Assembly: GCF_918741295.1 (NCBI RefSeq)
Contig: NZ_CAKKNB010000002.1
Location: 558,001 to 622,000, forward strand
Source of the DNA: Aquabacterium sp. CECT 9606
GTDB taxonomy: Bacteria; Pseudomonadota; Gammaproteobacteria; Burkholderiales; Burkholderiaceae_C
Reading direction: 5' to 3'
DNA: 64,000 bases
The notes beneath the pieces are model-generated. The model made no database searches, was not told the DNA's origin, and saw only the letters and a list, made by a program, of their open reading frames with translations. Positions 17,344 to 28,834 of the stretch are shown one piece after another. Numbering within the stretch: position 1 is the stretch's first letter; each line of letters opens with the position of its first letter. A program made the translations under genes and the position numbers.

Positions 17344-18219
17344 TCAGGAGGCCTTGGTCCGTTCGATCGCCTCGTCGGCGTCAACGTCCAGCCATGCCTG
17401 CTTGTTGTGGTCCACGTTCGATGTCGCTTGACGCTTGGCCAGTTCCAGGCCTTCTGGGCGGTGCGTGCCCAGGATGTGTTTCTTGATCCACTTCCAGGGC
17501 ACGTCCACGATCGAGCGGAACAAGCTCTCGTAATCGCAGGCCGCCAGGCAAGGCACCTCGGTGCCACGGCGCCAGCTGGGGTTCACCTTCTCGAAGAAGG
17601 CGATGTGCGGATTGGCCGCGACCAGCTCGGGTGTGATGGTGGCCACGTCGCCCTTCAGCCGCACATAGGTTTCGCCGAAGTCCAGCAGCATCTTCTCGCG
17701 GTCAAACGCGTCGGGGAACAACTGCTGGCAATACGCCTCGGTGACGCGGCGGTACTGGTCGTCCTTGCCGTTCACGTTGGGGTAGTAGTTGTAGAAGTTG
17801 TTGGTCATCAACAGGTACGTCTTGTAGCCCTTGGAGATCAGGAACCAGTAGAAGGGCACGAAGGGGCGCTTCAGGCGCTCGATGATCAGGCGGCGGTAGA
17901 ACGTATTGGCCAGGGCATTGTTGCCCCAGTAAGCCTGCTCGATGATGGTGTCACCGCTGAAGATGCCGCGCACGCGCTTGCCGTCCACCTTCAGGTCAAA
18001 AAACGTTTGCGTCGAAAAGCCCACGATCTGGTCGTCCACTGCGCGGGTCACCAGGATCACGCCAGACTTTTTCGACAGGTCGGTCAGGAAGATGTCCAGC
18101 GAGGTGTTTTCGTAATACTTGGCGTACAAGTCATACATCTGCTTGATGTTGGTGACCGTCACGGAGCTGATGGGCCGGAAGAAGGTGCTCACCTTCTCTT
18201 TTTTGCTAGTTGCAGACAT
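17344..18219 (-). CDS. GNAT-like protein of unknown function, first gene of the GH3 run
   Basis: Protein of 291 aa. The central part (DDQIVGFSTQTFFDLKVDGK, then FSGDTIIEQAYWGNNALA) looks like the beta-hairpin and acyl-CoA site of GNAT proteins, but the pyrophosphate loop is not canonical (QAYWGNN instead of QxxGxG), so acetyltransferase activity is uncertain. It is rich in aromatic residues (FYWFLISKGY, NNFYNYYPN). ATG 18219 begins a plausible MSATSKKEK terminus; a longer frame reaches 18393 but has no family-like sequence. It leads the operon GNAT-like, GH3, GNAT, divergent from the GNAT gene at 18429. Confidence 0.6.
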   Translation of the reverse strand: MSATSKKEKVSTFFRPISSVTVTNIKQMYDLYAKYYENTSLDIFLTDLSKKSGVILVTRAVDDQIVGFSTQTFFDLKVDGKRVRGIFSGDTIIEQAYWGNNALANTFYRRLIIERLKRPFVPFYWFLISKGYKTYLLMTNNFYNYYPNVNGKDDQYRRVTEAYCQQLFPDAFDREKMLLDFGETYVRLKGDVATITPELVAANPHIAFFEKVNPSWRRGTEVPCLAACDYESLFRSIVDVPWKWIKKHILGTHRPEGLELAKRQATSNVDHNKQAWLDVDADEAIERTKAS

Positions 18220-18384
18220 AAAAATACTCCACCGGGGCGCCCAAGGCCTGGACAACAAACCCGGCAACCCTCCGAAATGGGGAGCGTTGAATGGGTTGGC
18301 TGAAAAACAAAATGTTGCAATTACTTGCCTGTTGATCAGGATGCCGGTCTTGTCCAAAATCGAGCATGGGGCTTGCCCGAGGAG

Positions 18385-18401
18385 CCCCCCCAATCAGGGG
18401 G
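18385..18401. promoter_or_regulatory. C7-N5-G5 box between divergent GNAT genes
   Basis: CCCCCCC (18385-18391), AATCA, GGGGG (18397-18401). A TATACA stretch (18410-18415) follows at a distance that would place the box over the -35 region of the plus-strand gene. Same motif family as the other C-N-G boxes in the window. Confidence 0.4.
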
Positions 18402-18428
18402 TGTGCCGATATACACTGACCATCACAC

Positions 18429-18944
18429 ATGGACGACTACACCCCTTCGATTTCGCTGTGCGTGGCGCAGGCGCCGCAAGACTGGGAGCAGGCTGCGGCC
18501 ATCCTTGCCGAGTACGGTGATTCACTGGGTGTGGACTTGTCGTTCCAGGCGTTCGACTGGGAGCGGGCTGACCCGGCGGCGGCCTACGCTGGCGGCGGCG
18601 AGGTTTTCTTGTTGGCCACGGTCGATGACGCTGTCGCGGGCTGTTGCGCCTTGCGCTCCCTGCTGGATGCGAGCGAAGCCAACGCCTGTGAAATGAAGCG
18701 CTTGTATGTGCGCCCCGCTTTCCGTGGCTTTGGCTTGGGCCGCATGTTGGTCGAAACCTTGATGCAGCGCGCCCGTGAGTCCGGCTTCGGCACCATGTTC
18801 GTGGACACCTTGAGCGACATGGAGGCGGCCCGCGAGCTGTACACCAGCCTGGGCTTTGAGCCCACGGAGCCCTACTACTTCAATCCACTGCCAGGTGCCC
18901 ATTACTTCCGCGCAGATCTGGACGGCGTCGTCAGCCGCTACTGA
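18429..18944 (+). CDS. GNAT-family N-acetyltransferase
   Basis: Single-domain GNAT (171 aa) with a well-kept acyl-CoA site: EMKRLYVRPAFRGFGLGRM, where RGFGLG is the R/QxxGxG loop, and the C-terminal ARELYTSLGFEPTEPY typical of small-molecule acetyltransferases. Substrate unknown. It is divergent from the GNAT-like/GH3 operon across a 209-bp intergenic region that carries a C-N-G box and could be coregulated with it. The start is the ATG that places SISLCVAQAP as the first strand. Confidence 0.85.
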   Translation: MDDYTPSISLCVAQAPQDWEQAAAILAEYGDSLGVDLSFQAFDWERADPAAAYAGGGEVFLLATVDDAVAGCCALRSLLDASEANACEMKRLYVRPAFRGFGLGRMLVETLMQRARESGFGTMFVDTLSDMEAARELYTSLGFEPTEPYYFNPLPGAHYFRADLDGVVSRY

Positions 18945-19011
18945 GTCTGCAATCTCCTGGTGTGCTTCGACCCGCGCTTGAGGGGTTCTTGTCTTGTGTA
19001 TGACGTAAGAC

Positions 19012-19040
19012 TGGATTCGACATAAGTAAGCGCGTATAAT
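19012..19040 (+). promoter_or_regulatory. Predicted promoter of the ATP synthase operon
   Basis: Perfect -10 TATAAT at 19035-19040 with a weak -35 candidate TGGATT (19012-19017), spacing 17. Transcription would start near 19047, leaving only about 14 nt before the atpI ATG. Confidence 0.5.
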
Positions 19041-19060
19041 CTTTAGGTTTTGTCGACACC

Positions 19061-19582
19061 ATGAACCCGTCAGCCTTGGATGACAACCGGAAAATCGAGG
19101 ACGTCTTTGAAGACTCCACCGAGGATTCGGAACCTCCGATCAGGCAATGGACGCGCGATGAAGTCGTGGCCCTGAAGGCCCGGCAGCCCGCGGTGTCCTT
19201 GTGGCGGGTGCTTGCAATCCAGGCGCTGATGGGCTTGCTGCTCGCTTTGGTGTCCTGGTGGCTTGGTGGGTACCGCAGCAATGTGGTTTGGTCAGCGTTA
19301 TACGGTGCGGCCTGTGTGGTGGTGCCTGGTGCGCTGTTCGCCTACGGAATGAGCCGGCAGGTGTCTGCAATCAATCCCGGTGTGGCCGTCTTCGGCTTCA
19401 TGCTGTGGGAGTTTGTGAAGATTGGTGTGGCAGTCATCATGTTGGTGGCTGCCATCAAAGTGGTGCCGCAACTGAGTTGGCCTGCCTTTCTGGTGGCGCT
19501 GGTGGTGTGCATCAAGCTGAATTGGCTGGCCTTGTTCATGCAAGGTCGGGTGAAGAAAAACGTCGCGAGCGACAACCGCTAA
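19061..19582 (+). CDS. atpI: ATP synthase subunit I (assembly factor)
   Basis: Membrane protein (173 aa) at the head of the atp operon; AtpI helps assemble the c-ring. An acidic N-terminal ~45 residues precede four hydrophobic helices (ALMGLLLALVSWWL, ALYGAACVVVPGALFAYG, VGVFGFMLWEF-like stretch, SWPAFLVALVVCIKLNWLAL). It is poorly conserved as usual for AtpI, and position 12 bp before atpB supports the call. Confidence 0.85.
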   Translation: MNPSALDDNRKIEDVFEDSTEDSEPPIRQWTRDEVVALKARQPAVSLWRVLAIQALMGLLLALVSWWLGGYRSNVVWSALYGAACVVVPGALFAYGMSRQVSAINPGVAVFGFMLWEFVKIGVAVIMLVAAIKVVPQLSWPAFLVALVVCIKLNWLALFMQGRVKKNVASDNR

Positions 19583-20806
<1,224 letters not shown>

Positions 20807-20843
20807 GTCACCCCGAACCTTTCACGACTGAAAGGCTCGCGCC

Positions 20844-21314
20844 GTGAATATCAACGCAACACTCTTCCTCCAGGCCATCGTTTTTGCGATCCTGGTGTGG
20901 TTTACCACGCGCTTCATCTGGCCGCCTTTGACCAAGGCCCTGGACGAACGTGCTCGCAAGATCGCTGACGGTCTGGCTGCGGCCGACAAGGCCAAGTCCG
21001 AATTGGCCGTGACCAACAAGCGTGTCGAAGAGCAGCTCGCCCAGACCCGCGAAGAAAGCACCAAGCGCATTGCTGACGCTGAAAAGCGTGCCCAGGCCAT
21101 CGTCGAAGACGCCAAAAAGCGTGCCGAAGACGAAGGCGCCAAGATCATCGCTGCTGCCAAGGCTGATGCCGAACAGCAAGTGGTCCGGGCCCGTGAATCG
21201 CTGCGTGAGCAAGTGGCCACACTGGCTGTCAAGGGCGCTGAGCAAATCCTGCAAAGAGAAGTCAACGCTGGCGTTCACGCCGAGTTGTTGAACCGTCTCC
21301 AGACGGAGCTCTGA
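20844..21314 (+). CDS. atpF: F0F1 ATP synthase subunit b
   Basis: Peripheral-stalk subunit (156 aa): one N-terminal membrane helix ([20 protein letters not shown]) followed by a long charged coiled coil ([20 protein letters not shown] onward) that dimerises and contacts delta. Length matches E. coli b. It ends one base before atpH starts. Confidence 0.97.
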   Translation: MNINATLFLQAIVFAILVWFTTRFIWPPLTKALDERARKIADGLAAADKAKSELAVTNKRVEEQLAQTREESTKRIADAEKRAQAIVEDAKKRAEDEGAKIIAAAKADAEQQVVRARESLREQVATLAVKGAEQILQREVNAGVHAELLNRLQTEL

Positions 21315-21315
21315 C

Positions 21316-21849
21316 ATGGCTGAGCTGGCAACCATCGCGCGCCCCTATGCCGAAGCCCTCTTCAAGGTCGCCCAACAAGGCGACGTGAAGAGCTGGTCTG
21401 GGCAGGTGGAGGCGCTGGCCAACGTCGCGGCTGATCCTCAGCTGCGAGAGTTCGCTGACAACCCCAAGACCCTGCCCGCGCAGGTGTTCGATGTGTTGAC
21501 GGCCGCTGCCAACCAGTCGTTCGATCCCCACATGCAGAACTTCCTGCGTGTCGTGATCGACAACGGCCGGCTGGCCGCGTTGCCTGAAATCATCGGGCAG
21601 TTTCACGCCTTGGTGAACGCCAGTTCCGGTGTGTCCGACGCCAAGATCTTCAGCGCTTACCCGCTGGATCAGGCTCAGCTCACCAACGTGGTCAGCGCGC
21701 TCGAAAAGCGCTTTGGCCGCAAGCTGGTCGCCACCGTGGAAGTCGAGCCCGAATTGATCGGTGGCATCCGTGTGGTCGTCGGTGACGAAGCACTGGACAC
21801 CTCGGTCAAAGCCCGACTGGAACGCATGAAGGCTGCATTGATCGCCTGA
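21316..21849 (+). CDS. atpH: F0F1 ATP synthase subunit delta
   Basis: Stalk subunit (177 aa) that joins the b dimer to the alpha subunits. The N-terminus [13 protein letters not shown] and the C-terminal [19 protein letters not shown] are family signatures. It is tightly linked to atpF, and separated from atpA by a 112-bp gap holding a hairpin. Confidence 0.96.
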   Translation: MAELATIARPYAEALFKVAQQGDVKSWSGQVEALANVAADPQLREFADNPKTLPAQVFDVLTAAANQSFDPHMQNFLRVVIDNGRLAALPEIIGQFHALVNASSGVSDAKIFSAYPLDQAQLTNVVSALEKRFGRKLVATVEVEPELIGGIRVVVGDEALDTSVKARLERMKAALIA

Positions 21850-21913
21850 TTGCGTCTGATTGACTGATGACTGCGCCGCATCGACACAACTGGATCGACC
21901 TTATCCGTCGGGT

Positions 21914-21937
21914 TGTCTCAGGTGTGCACTTGAGACA
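21914..21937 (+). other. Intergenic hairpin between atpH and atpA
   Basis: Perfect 7-bp inverted repeat TGTCTCA (21914-21920) / TGAGACA (21931-21937) with a 10-nt loop and no T run. It could mark an RNA processing site, a transcript-stability element or an operator; it is not an intrinsic terminator. Confidence 0.45.
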
Positions 21938-21961
21938 GATTGACCCAACTGGGAGCTAAGC

Positions 21962-23515
21962 ATGCAATTGAATCCCGCCGAAATTTCTGAACTGATCAAA
22001 AGCCGCATCGAGGGCCTGAGCGCATCGGCGGACCTCCGCAACCAAGGCACCGTTCTGTCGGTGACCGACGGTATCGTCCGCGTCCATGGCTTGTCCAACG
22101 TGATGCAGGGCGAAATGCTGGAATTTCCTTCCACCGCCGCTGGCACCCCGACCTTCGGTCTGGCCCTGAATCTCGAGCGCGACTCCGTCGGCGCCGTGAT
22201 CCTGGGCGAGTACGAACACATCTCCGAAGGCGACACCGTGAAGTGCACGGGCCGCATTCTGGAAGTGCCTGTGGGCCCCGAGCTGGTTGGCCGCGTGGTC
22301 AACGCGCTGGGTCAACCGATCGACGGCAAGGGCCCCATCAACGCCAAGATCAGCTCGCCCATCGAGAAGATCGCCCCTGGCGTGATCGCCCGTGAGTCGG
22401 TGTCGCAGCCTCTGCAAACCGGCCTGAAGTCCATCGACTCGATGGTGCCCGTGGGCCGTGGCCAGCGCGAGCTGATCATTGGTGACCGCCAGACCGGCAA
22501 GACGGCCGTCGCGATCGACGCCATCATCAGCCAGAAGGGCCAAGGCGTCACCTGTATCTACGTCGCGATCGGCCAGAAGGCCTCGTCGATCAAGAACGTC
22601 GTGCGCGCACTGGAAAACGCTGGCGCGATGGAATACACCATCGTTGTCGCTGCTTCGGCTTCCGAATCGGCCGCCATGCAGTTCGTGTCGCCCTACTCGG
22701 GTTGCGCCATGGGCGAGTACTTCCGCGACCGTGGCGAAGACGCCCTGATCGTGTACGACGACCTGTCCAAGCAAGCCGTGGCTTACCGCCAAGTGTCGCT
22801 GCTGCTGCGCCGTCCTCCAGGCCGCGAAGCTTTCCCTGGCGATGTGTTCTACATCCACTCGCGCCTGCTGGAACGTGCAGCCCGCGTGAACGCCGATTAC
22901 GTTGAAGCCTTCACCAAGGGCGAAGTCAAGGGCAAGACGGGTTCGCTGACGGCACTGCCCATCATCGAAACACAAGCCGGTGACGTGTCGGCCTTCGTGC
23001 CCACCAACGTGATCTCGATCACCGACGGCCAGATCTTCCTGGAAACCAGCCTGTTCAACGCCGGTATCCGCCCCGCCATCAACGCCGGTATCTCGGTGTC
23101 GCGCGTCGGTGGTGCTGCCCAGACCAAGCTGATCAAGAACCTGTCCGGTGGTATCCGTACCGACTTGGCCCAGTACCGTGAACTGGCCGCCTTCGCGCAG
23201 TTCGCCTCCGACCTGGACGAAGCCACCCGCAAACAGCTGGACCGTGGTGCCCGCGTGACTGAACTGCTCAAGCAGGCTCAGTACTCGCCGCTGCCGATCT
23301 CGCTGATGGGTGCCACTTTGTTCGCCGTGAACAAGGGCTTCATGGACAGCATCGACGTCAAGAAGGTCCTGGCTTTTGAATCTGGTCTGCACCAGTTCCT
23401 CAAGACCAGCCACGCCCCGCTGTTGGCCAAACTCGAACAGACCAAGGCGCTCGACAAGGACGCTGAAGCCGAGCTTCAGTCGGCCATCGTGGCGTTCAAG
23501 AAGTCGTTCGCCTGA
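21962..23515 (+). CDS. atpA: F0F1 ATP synthase subunit alpha
   Basis: Non-catalytic nucleotide-binding subunit of F1 (517 aa). P-loop GDRQTGKT at residues ~174-181; [19 protein letters not shown]-type signature with the arginine finger near residue 380 ([17 protein letters not shown]). Beta-barrel N-terminal domain from residue ~25 ([13 protein letters not shown]). It assembles with beta as a 3:3 hexamer. Confidence 0.98.
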   Translation: MQLNPAEISELIKSRIEGLSASADLRNQGTVLSVTDGIVRVHGLSNVMQGEMLEFPSTAAGTPTFGLALNLERDSVGAVILGEYEHISEGDTVKCTGRILEVPVGPELVGRVVNALGQPIDGKGPINAKISSPIEKIAPGVIARESVSQPLQTGLKSIDSMVPVGRGQRELIIGDRQTGKTAVAIDAIISQKGQGVTCIYVAIGQKASSIKNVVRALENAGAMEYTIVVAASASESAAMQFVSPYSGCAMGEYFRDRGEDALIVYDDLSKQAVAYRQVSLLLRRPPGREAFPGDVFYIHSRLLERAARVNADYVEAFTKGEVKGKTGSLTALPIIETQAGDVSAFVPTNVISITDGQIFLETSLFNAGIRPAINAGISVSRVGGAAQTKLIKNLSGGIRTDLAQYRELAAFAQFASDLDEATRKQLDRGARVTELLKQAQYSPLPISLMGATLFAVNKGFMDSIDVKKVLAFESGLHQFLKTSHAPLLAKLEQTKALDKDAEAELQSAIVAFKKSFA

Positions 23516-23528
23516 TCAGGAGCACGTC

Positions 23529-24395
23529 ATGGCGGCAGGCAAGGAAATACGCGGCAAGATCAAGAGCGTAGAGAACACCAAGAAGATCACCAAGGCCATG
23601 GAAATGGTCGCGGCTTCGAAGATGCGCAAGGCGCAGGAACGCATGCGTTCCGCCCGCCCTTACGCTGAAAAGGTGCGCAACATCGCGGCTCACCTGTCCA
23701 AGGCCAACCCCGAGTACGTCCACCCCTTCCTGGTCGCCAACACTGGCGCCAAGAAGGTCGGGCTGATCGTGGTGACCACGGACAAAGGCCTGTGCGGTGG
23801 TCTCAATACCAACGTGCTGCGTGGTGTGACGACAACGCTGAAAGAGCTCGACGCTCAGGGCAATACCGCGGAGATCGTGGCGATCGGCAACAAGGGCTTC
23901 GGCTTTGCCAACCGCATCGGTGCCAAGGTGGTGGCGCACGTGACCCAGTTGGGTGACACGCCTCACCTTGAAAAGCTGATCGGCCCCGTCAAGGTGCTGC
24001 TCGACGCGTATGCGGCGGGCGAGCTGGCCTCGGTACAGATCTGCTACACCCGTTTCATCAACACGATGAAGCAGGAAGCCCTGGTCGAGCAGTTGCTGCC
24101 TTTGAAGGCCGAGACGCTGGCGTCCGCGCCTGCCCACCAATGGGACTACATCTATGAACCCGACGCCAAGTCGGTGATCGATGACCTGTTGTTGCGCTAC
24201 GTCGAGGCACTGATCTACCAGGCTGTGGCCGAGAACATGGCGTCCGAGCAATCGGCGCGCATGGTGGCCATGAAGTCCGCAACCGACAACGCTGGTTCTG
24301 TGATCGCTGAGCTCAAGCTCATCTACAACAAGACCCGCCAGGCGGCGATCACCAAAGAATTGTCCGAAATCGTGGCCGGTGCGGCTGCGGTCTGA
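23529..24395 (+). CDS. atpG: F0F1 ATP synthase subunit gamma
   Basis: Central rotor shaft (288 aa). The N-terminal helix [20 protein letters not shown] with [14 protein letters not shown] and the C-terminal helix [19 protein letters not shown] form the coiled coil inside the alpha-beta hexamer. ATG 23529 follows a CAGGAGCA ribosome binding site 13 bp after the atpA stop and starts at the family-typical residue. Confidence 0.97.
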   Translation: MAAGKEIRGKIKSVENTKKITKAMEMVAASKMRKAQERMRSARPYAEKVRNIAAHLSKANPEYVHPFLVANTGAKKVGLIVVTTDKGLCGGLNTNVLRGVTTTLKELDAQGNTAEIVAIGNKGFGFANRIGAKVVAHVTQLGDTPHLEKLIGPVKVLLDAYAAGELASVQICYTRFINTMKQEALVEQLLPLKAETLASAPAHQWDYIYEPDAKSVIDDLLLRYVEALIYQAVAENMASEQSARMVAMKSATDNAGSVIAELKLIYNKTRQAAITKELSEIVAGAAAV

Positions 24396-24406
24396 CCCAG
24401 ATTTAA

Positions 24407-25837
<1,431 letters not shown>

Positions 25838-25883
25838 TTGATCTCCGGTCCTGATCCGCTTCACCCCTTCGAGAAAGCCCGTT

Positions 25884-26300
25884 ATGTCCACCATTCACGT
25901 TGACGTTGTTTCGGCAGAAGAGTCCATCTTCTCTGGCGAAGCCACGTTGGTGTCGCTGCCCGGTGAGTCCGGCGAGCTTGGCATCCTGCCCCGTCACACG
26001 CCTTTGATCACCCGCATCAAGGCAGGCGCCGTGCGCATCCAGCGCGCCGACAACAACGAAGAAGAATTTGTCTTCGTGGCTGGCGGCATCCTGGAAGTGC
26101 AGCCTGGCACCGTGACGGTGTTGGCCGACACGGCCATCCGCGGCAAGGACCTCGACGAGTCCAAGGCCAACGAAGCCAAGCGCCTGGCGCAAGAAGCCGT
26201 TCAGAACGCCAAGGGCGACCTGGACCTGGCCAAGGCCCAGAGCGAATTGCAGATCATGATTGCCCAGTTGGCGGCCCTTCAGCGCCTGCGCAAGAAGTGA
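25884..26300 (+). CDS. atpC: F0F1 ATP synthase subunit epsilon
   Basis: Last gene of the operon (138 aa). The N-terminal beta-sandwich ([18 protein letters not shown], then [19 protein letters not shown]) and the C-terminal helical hairpin ([20 protein letters not shown]) are both present. The latter can inhibit hydrolysis by inserting into F1. Confidence 0.96.
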   Translation: MSTIHVDVVSAEESIFSGEATLVSLPGESGELGILPRHTPLITRIKAGAVRIQRADNNEEEFVFVAGGILEVQPGTVTVLADTAIRGKDLDESKANEAKRLAQEAVQNAKGDLDLAKAQSELQIMIAQLAALQRLRKK

Positions 26301-26329
26301 TCTGAAAAAGCGCTACATTGCCCGCCAAA

Positions 26330-26354
26330 AGCCCGCCACTGTGCGGGCTTTTTT
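26330..26354. terminator. Bidirectional intrinsic terminator after the atp operon
   Basis: Stem AGCCCGC / GCGGGCT (26330-26336 with 26343-26349), 6-nt loop, T6. The T run touches the stop codon of the convergent AraC gene, and an A run on the other side serves the opposite direction. Confidence 0.88.
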
Positions 26355-27448
26355 CATGGGCGCGGGGGCTTGCTGGAAGCACCGTTGCCGGCTTCGCGAA
26401 CGGCCATGGCCGTCATGCCCGTCCAGCGGCGCACGGCGCGGTGGAAAGAGCTGGTCTCGGCGTAGCCGGCCTCGGCCGCGATGCGGGCCAGGGGCAGGTC
26501 GGTCAAGCGCAGTTGCATCAAGGCGCGCTCCTTGCGTGCCTCTTCCACCAGGCCTTTGAAGTTCAGTCCCTGAGCGGCCAACTGCCGCTGCACATGCCTG
26601 GCCGGGCCCGGGCTGAGTCCGTTTTCGTGCAGCCCCGTGCAAATGAGGTCCAGGGTGGGGCTTTCACCGCGGTCCAGCGCCAGCAAGATGGCCTGCTGAA
26701 CCCAGGCTTTCAGGGCATCTGCATCCTGGGTGCGGGCCTGCCACTGCCGCCGTGCCATGGTGCTCATGAGGTCGTGGATCGGCGGGTCGGCGTTCGGGTT
26801 GACCCAGCCCAGCCAATCGGCGGGCATCAACTCCCGGCACTGGGCGGCGCGGAAATTCACGGGGCCGCCAATGAAGTCCTGGAATGGGCGGACGTTCGCT
26901 GGCGGCTCGCAGGGCAGTTCGACCAGCGCCGGCACCAGCTCGCGGCCAGACACCCAGCGAGCGAAGCCCAAGCGCGAGGCAGTGAAAAAAGACCAGAAAT
27001 GGTAGTCATCGGGCAAGGGCCCCAATGGCTCGTGGCGCGCCTCCAGGTGGGATCCGGCCACGCTGAAGTGGCCACGCAATTCGGTGCACAGCAGGCTTTG
27101 CAATTGCTCGAACAAGGCCAGACCATCGCCACCGAGCTTGCAGCTCATGAGGGCGTAGCCCAGTGATCCGAGATGGGTGGGACGCACCAGGCTGGCCACA
27201 TGCAGTCCAACGTGGTCATCGCTCAGCCGTTGGGACGCCTTGGCCAGGGCCTGGCTCAAACGCCATGCGGGCACACGCCGCCCCTCGTCCTGGGCGGGCG
27301 AGCTGGGCAGTGCCAGGATGTCAAGGATGGCCTGGGCATCCTGGCCCTGCGCCTGCATGTAGTCCGCCAACACGCGCACAAACGACGCGCTGAAGCCGGA
27401 CCCGGTCGAGCTGCCAGGGATCAAAGAAGGGGTGACTGCGGTGCTCAT
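26354..27448 (-). CDS. AraC-family regulator with arabinose-binding-type N-terminal domain
   Basis: Transcription factor of 364 aa. Residues ~25-215 match the long N-terminal domain of the OruR/ArgR-like AraC group (SDDHVGLHVASLVRPTHLGS, GYALMSC). The C-terminal double helix-turn-helix spans roughly 265-350 (LQRQLAAQGLNFKGLVEEAR, then LARIAAEAGYAETSSFHRAV). It is divergent from the oxygenase gene at 27573, with 124 bp between, so that gene is the likeliest target. A relative of the same subgroup occurs at 53828-54898. The ligand is unknown. Confidence 0.85.
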   Translation of the reverse strand: MSTAVTPSLIPGSSTGSGFSASFVRVLADYMQAQGQDAQAILDILALPSSPAQDEGRRVPAWRLSQALAKASQRLSDDHVGLHVASLVRPTHLGSLGYALMSCKLGGDGLALFEQLQSLLCTELRGHFSVAGSHLEARHEPLGPLPDDYHFWSFFTASRLGFARWVSGRELVPALVELPCEPPANVRPFQDFIGGPVNFRAAQCRELMPADWLGWVNPNADPPIHDLMSTMARRQWQARTQDADALKAWVQQAILLALDRGESPTLDLICTGLHENGLSPGPARHVQRQLAAQGLNFKGLVEEARKERALMQLRLTDLPLARIAAEAGYAETSSFHRAVRRWTGMTAMAVREAGNGASSKPPRP

Positions 27449-27572
27449 GGGTTGCCGATGTTAGCGGGTCGTGGCGGCTTGTGCGGCCACTGCGGTGGTG
27501 TCTGCGGTCAGTGACGGGCTGGCGTTGCCGCATCAACATCCAGAGACAGTTTCACGCCCCAAGGTCTACCCG

Positions 27573-28811
27573 ATGATGTCGTCTCCGCAGTCCCTGTCCG
27601 CTTCGCCTTTGCCAGTCCAGCCCCCCAGCCGCCATGGGGCAGACCTGGCCGTCAGCCGCCGCATGGCTGCGCGTTTGAAGATGACGATTTCCGGGCCTTG
27701 CGAGCCAAGCGAGGCTGAATGGGCCGCCATGGGCGCGGCCTTGTGGCGCGGCGATCCGCTGGCCGATGACGTGGCGCGGTGGTTGCACGAGGTAGGCATG
27801 AACGAAGGGCGCGGGCAGTTGCAGCGCGCCATGGCACAAGGCGTGTCCGAAGGCGATGGCACGCCGCCCGCCTTGCGGCGCCTGATCGAGCAGGTTCAGA
27901 CCGTGCCGGATTGGGTGGATCCGGTGTTGATGGCGCAGGGCGCGCGGTTCTTGCAAAGCACCGGTTTGCACGGCATGCGCGTTCTGCGCGACGCGGGTCT
28001 GATGGCCGGCTACCAGGCCTCGGCCATCAACCAGACCCTGGTGCAGACCGGGGCCTTGAGCCGGGGCGCGCAAAAGCGGGTGTCCGAGACCACGTCGTGG
28101 TGGCTCGACTGCACCGCCGATGGCGGGTTGGCACCCCATGGCCCAGGCTGGAAGGCCACGATGCATGTGCGCGTGATGCACGCGCTGGTGCGCCAGAATG
28201 TGCGCCAGCGTCCCACCTGGGATGCCGCCAGTTTGGGCCTGCCCATCAACCAGCTTGACCTGCAGGCCACCTACCTGGCGTTCAGTGTGGTGCAGTTGCT
28301 GGCCTTGCGCACCACGGGCTTCGTGGTGACGAAGTCGGATGCGCGCGCCGTCATGCACTTGTGGCGTTACATCGGCTGGCTGATGGGGGTGGACGAGGCC
28401 TGGCTCTGCGATGACGAAATGAAGGGGCGCATTCAGCTGTACCACAATGTCATCAGCCAGGCACCCCCTGATGCCAGCAGCGTGGCCTTGGGTCGGGCCT
28501 TGATGGACGAGCCCTTGCAACGGCACTATGCCTGGGGACGTGCCTGGCGGGGGCACTTCGACAAGGCGCGCCACCTCAGCCTGATCCGTTGGTTCGTGAG
28601 CCGTGAGGGCATGGGGCACCTGGGCTTGCCCGTGGTCTTGCCCTGGTACCCGCTGCTGACGTTCCTGCCTCTGTTGGTTGTATCGGGGCTGCCGCGCCTG
28701 CTGCCTGGATCGCTGGGTGAACGGGCCGCCCGCATTCGGCGAACGCAGTTGGCCTACTGGCGCCAGGAAATGGGTGGTGACCAGCCGCGGGAGCATTGCC
28801 CTAGACTGTAG
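27573..28811 (+). CDS. MpaB / rubber-oxygenase-family (DUF2236) protein
   Basis: Protein of 412 aa in the family of latex-clearing proteins (Lcp) and fungal MpaB oxygenases, b-type heme enzymes acting on isoprenoid double bonds. The core contains KATMHVRVMHALVRQNVR, where H203 is the probable heme ligand, and WRYIGWLMGVDEAW. The C-terminal third ends with a hydrophobic stretch (LPWYPLLTFLPLLVVSGLP), suggesting membrane association. No signal peptide, so an intracellular substrate is more likely than rubber. The start is uncertain: ATG 27573 or 27576; a frame reaching 27471 overlaps the AraC promoter region. Confidence 0.78.
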   Translation: MMSSPQSLSASPLPVQPPSRHGADLAVSRRMAARLKMTISGPCEPSEAEWAAMGAALWRGDPLADDVARWLHEVGMNEGRGQLQRAMAQGVSEGDGTPPALRRLIEQVQTVPDWVDPVLMAQGARFLQSTGLHGMRVLRDAGLMAGYQASAINQTLVQTGALSRGAQKRVSETTSWWLDCTADGGLAPHGPGWKATMHVRVMHALVRQNVRQRPTWDAASLGLPINQLDLQATYLAFSVVQLLALRTTGFVVTKSDARAVMHLWRYIGWLMGVDEAWLCDDEMKGRIQLYHNVISQAPPDASSVALGRALMDEPLQRHYAWGRAWRGHFDKARHLSLIRWFVSREGMGHLGLPVVLPWYPLLTFLPLLVVSGLPRLLPGSLGERAARIRRTQLAYWRQEMGGDQPREHCPRL

Positions 28812-28834
28812 GGCTATCCCACGGAGACCCCACG

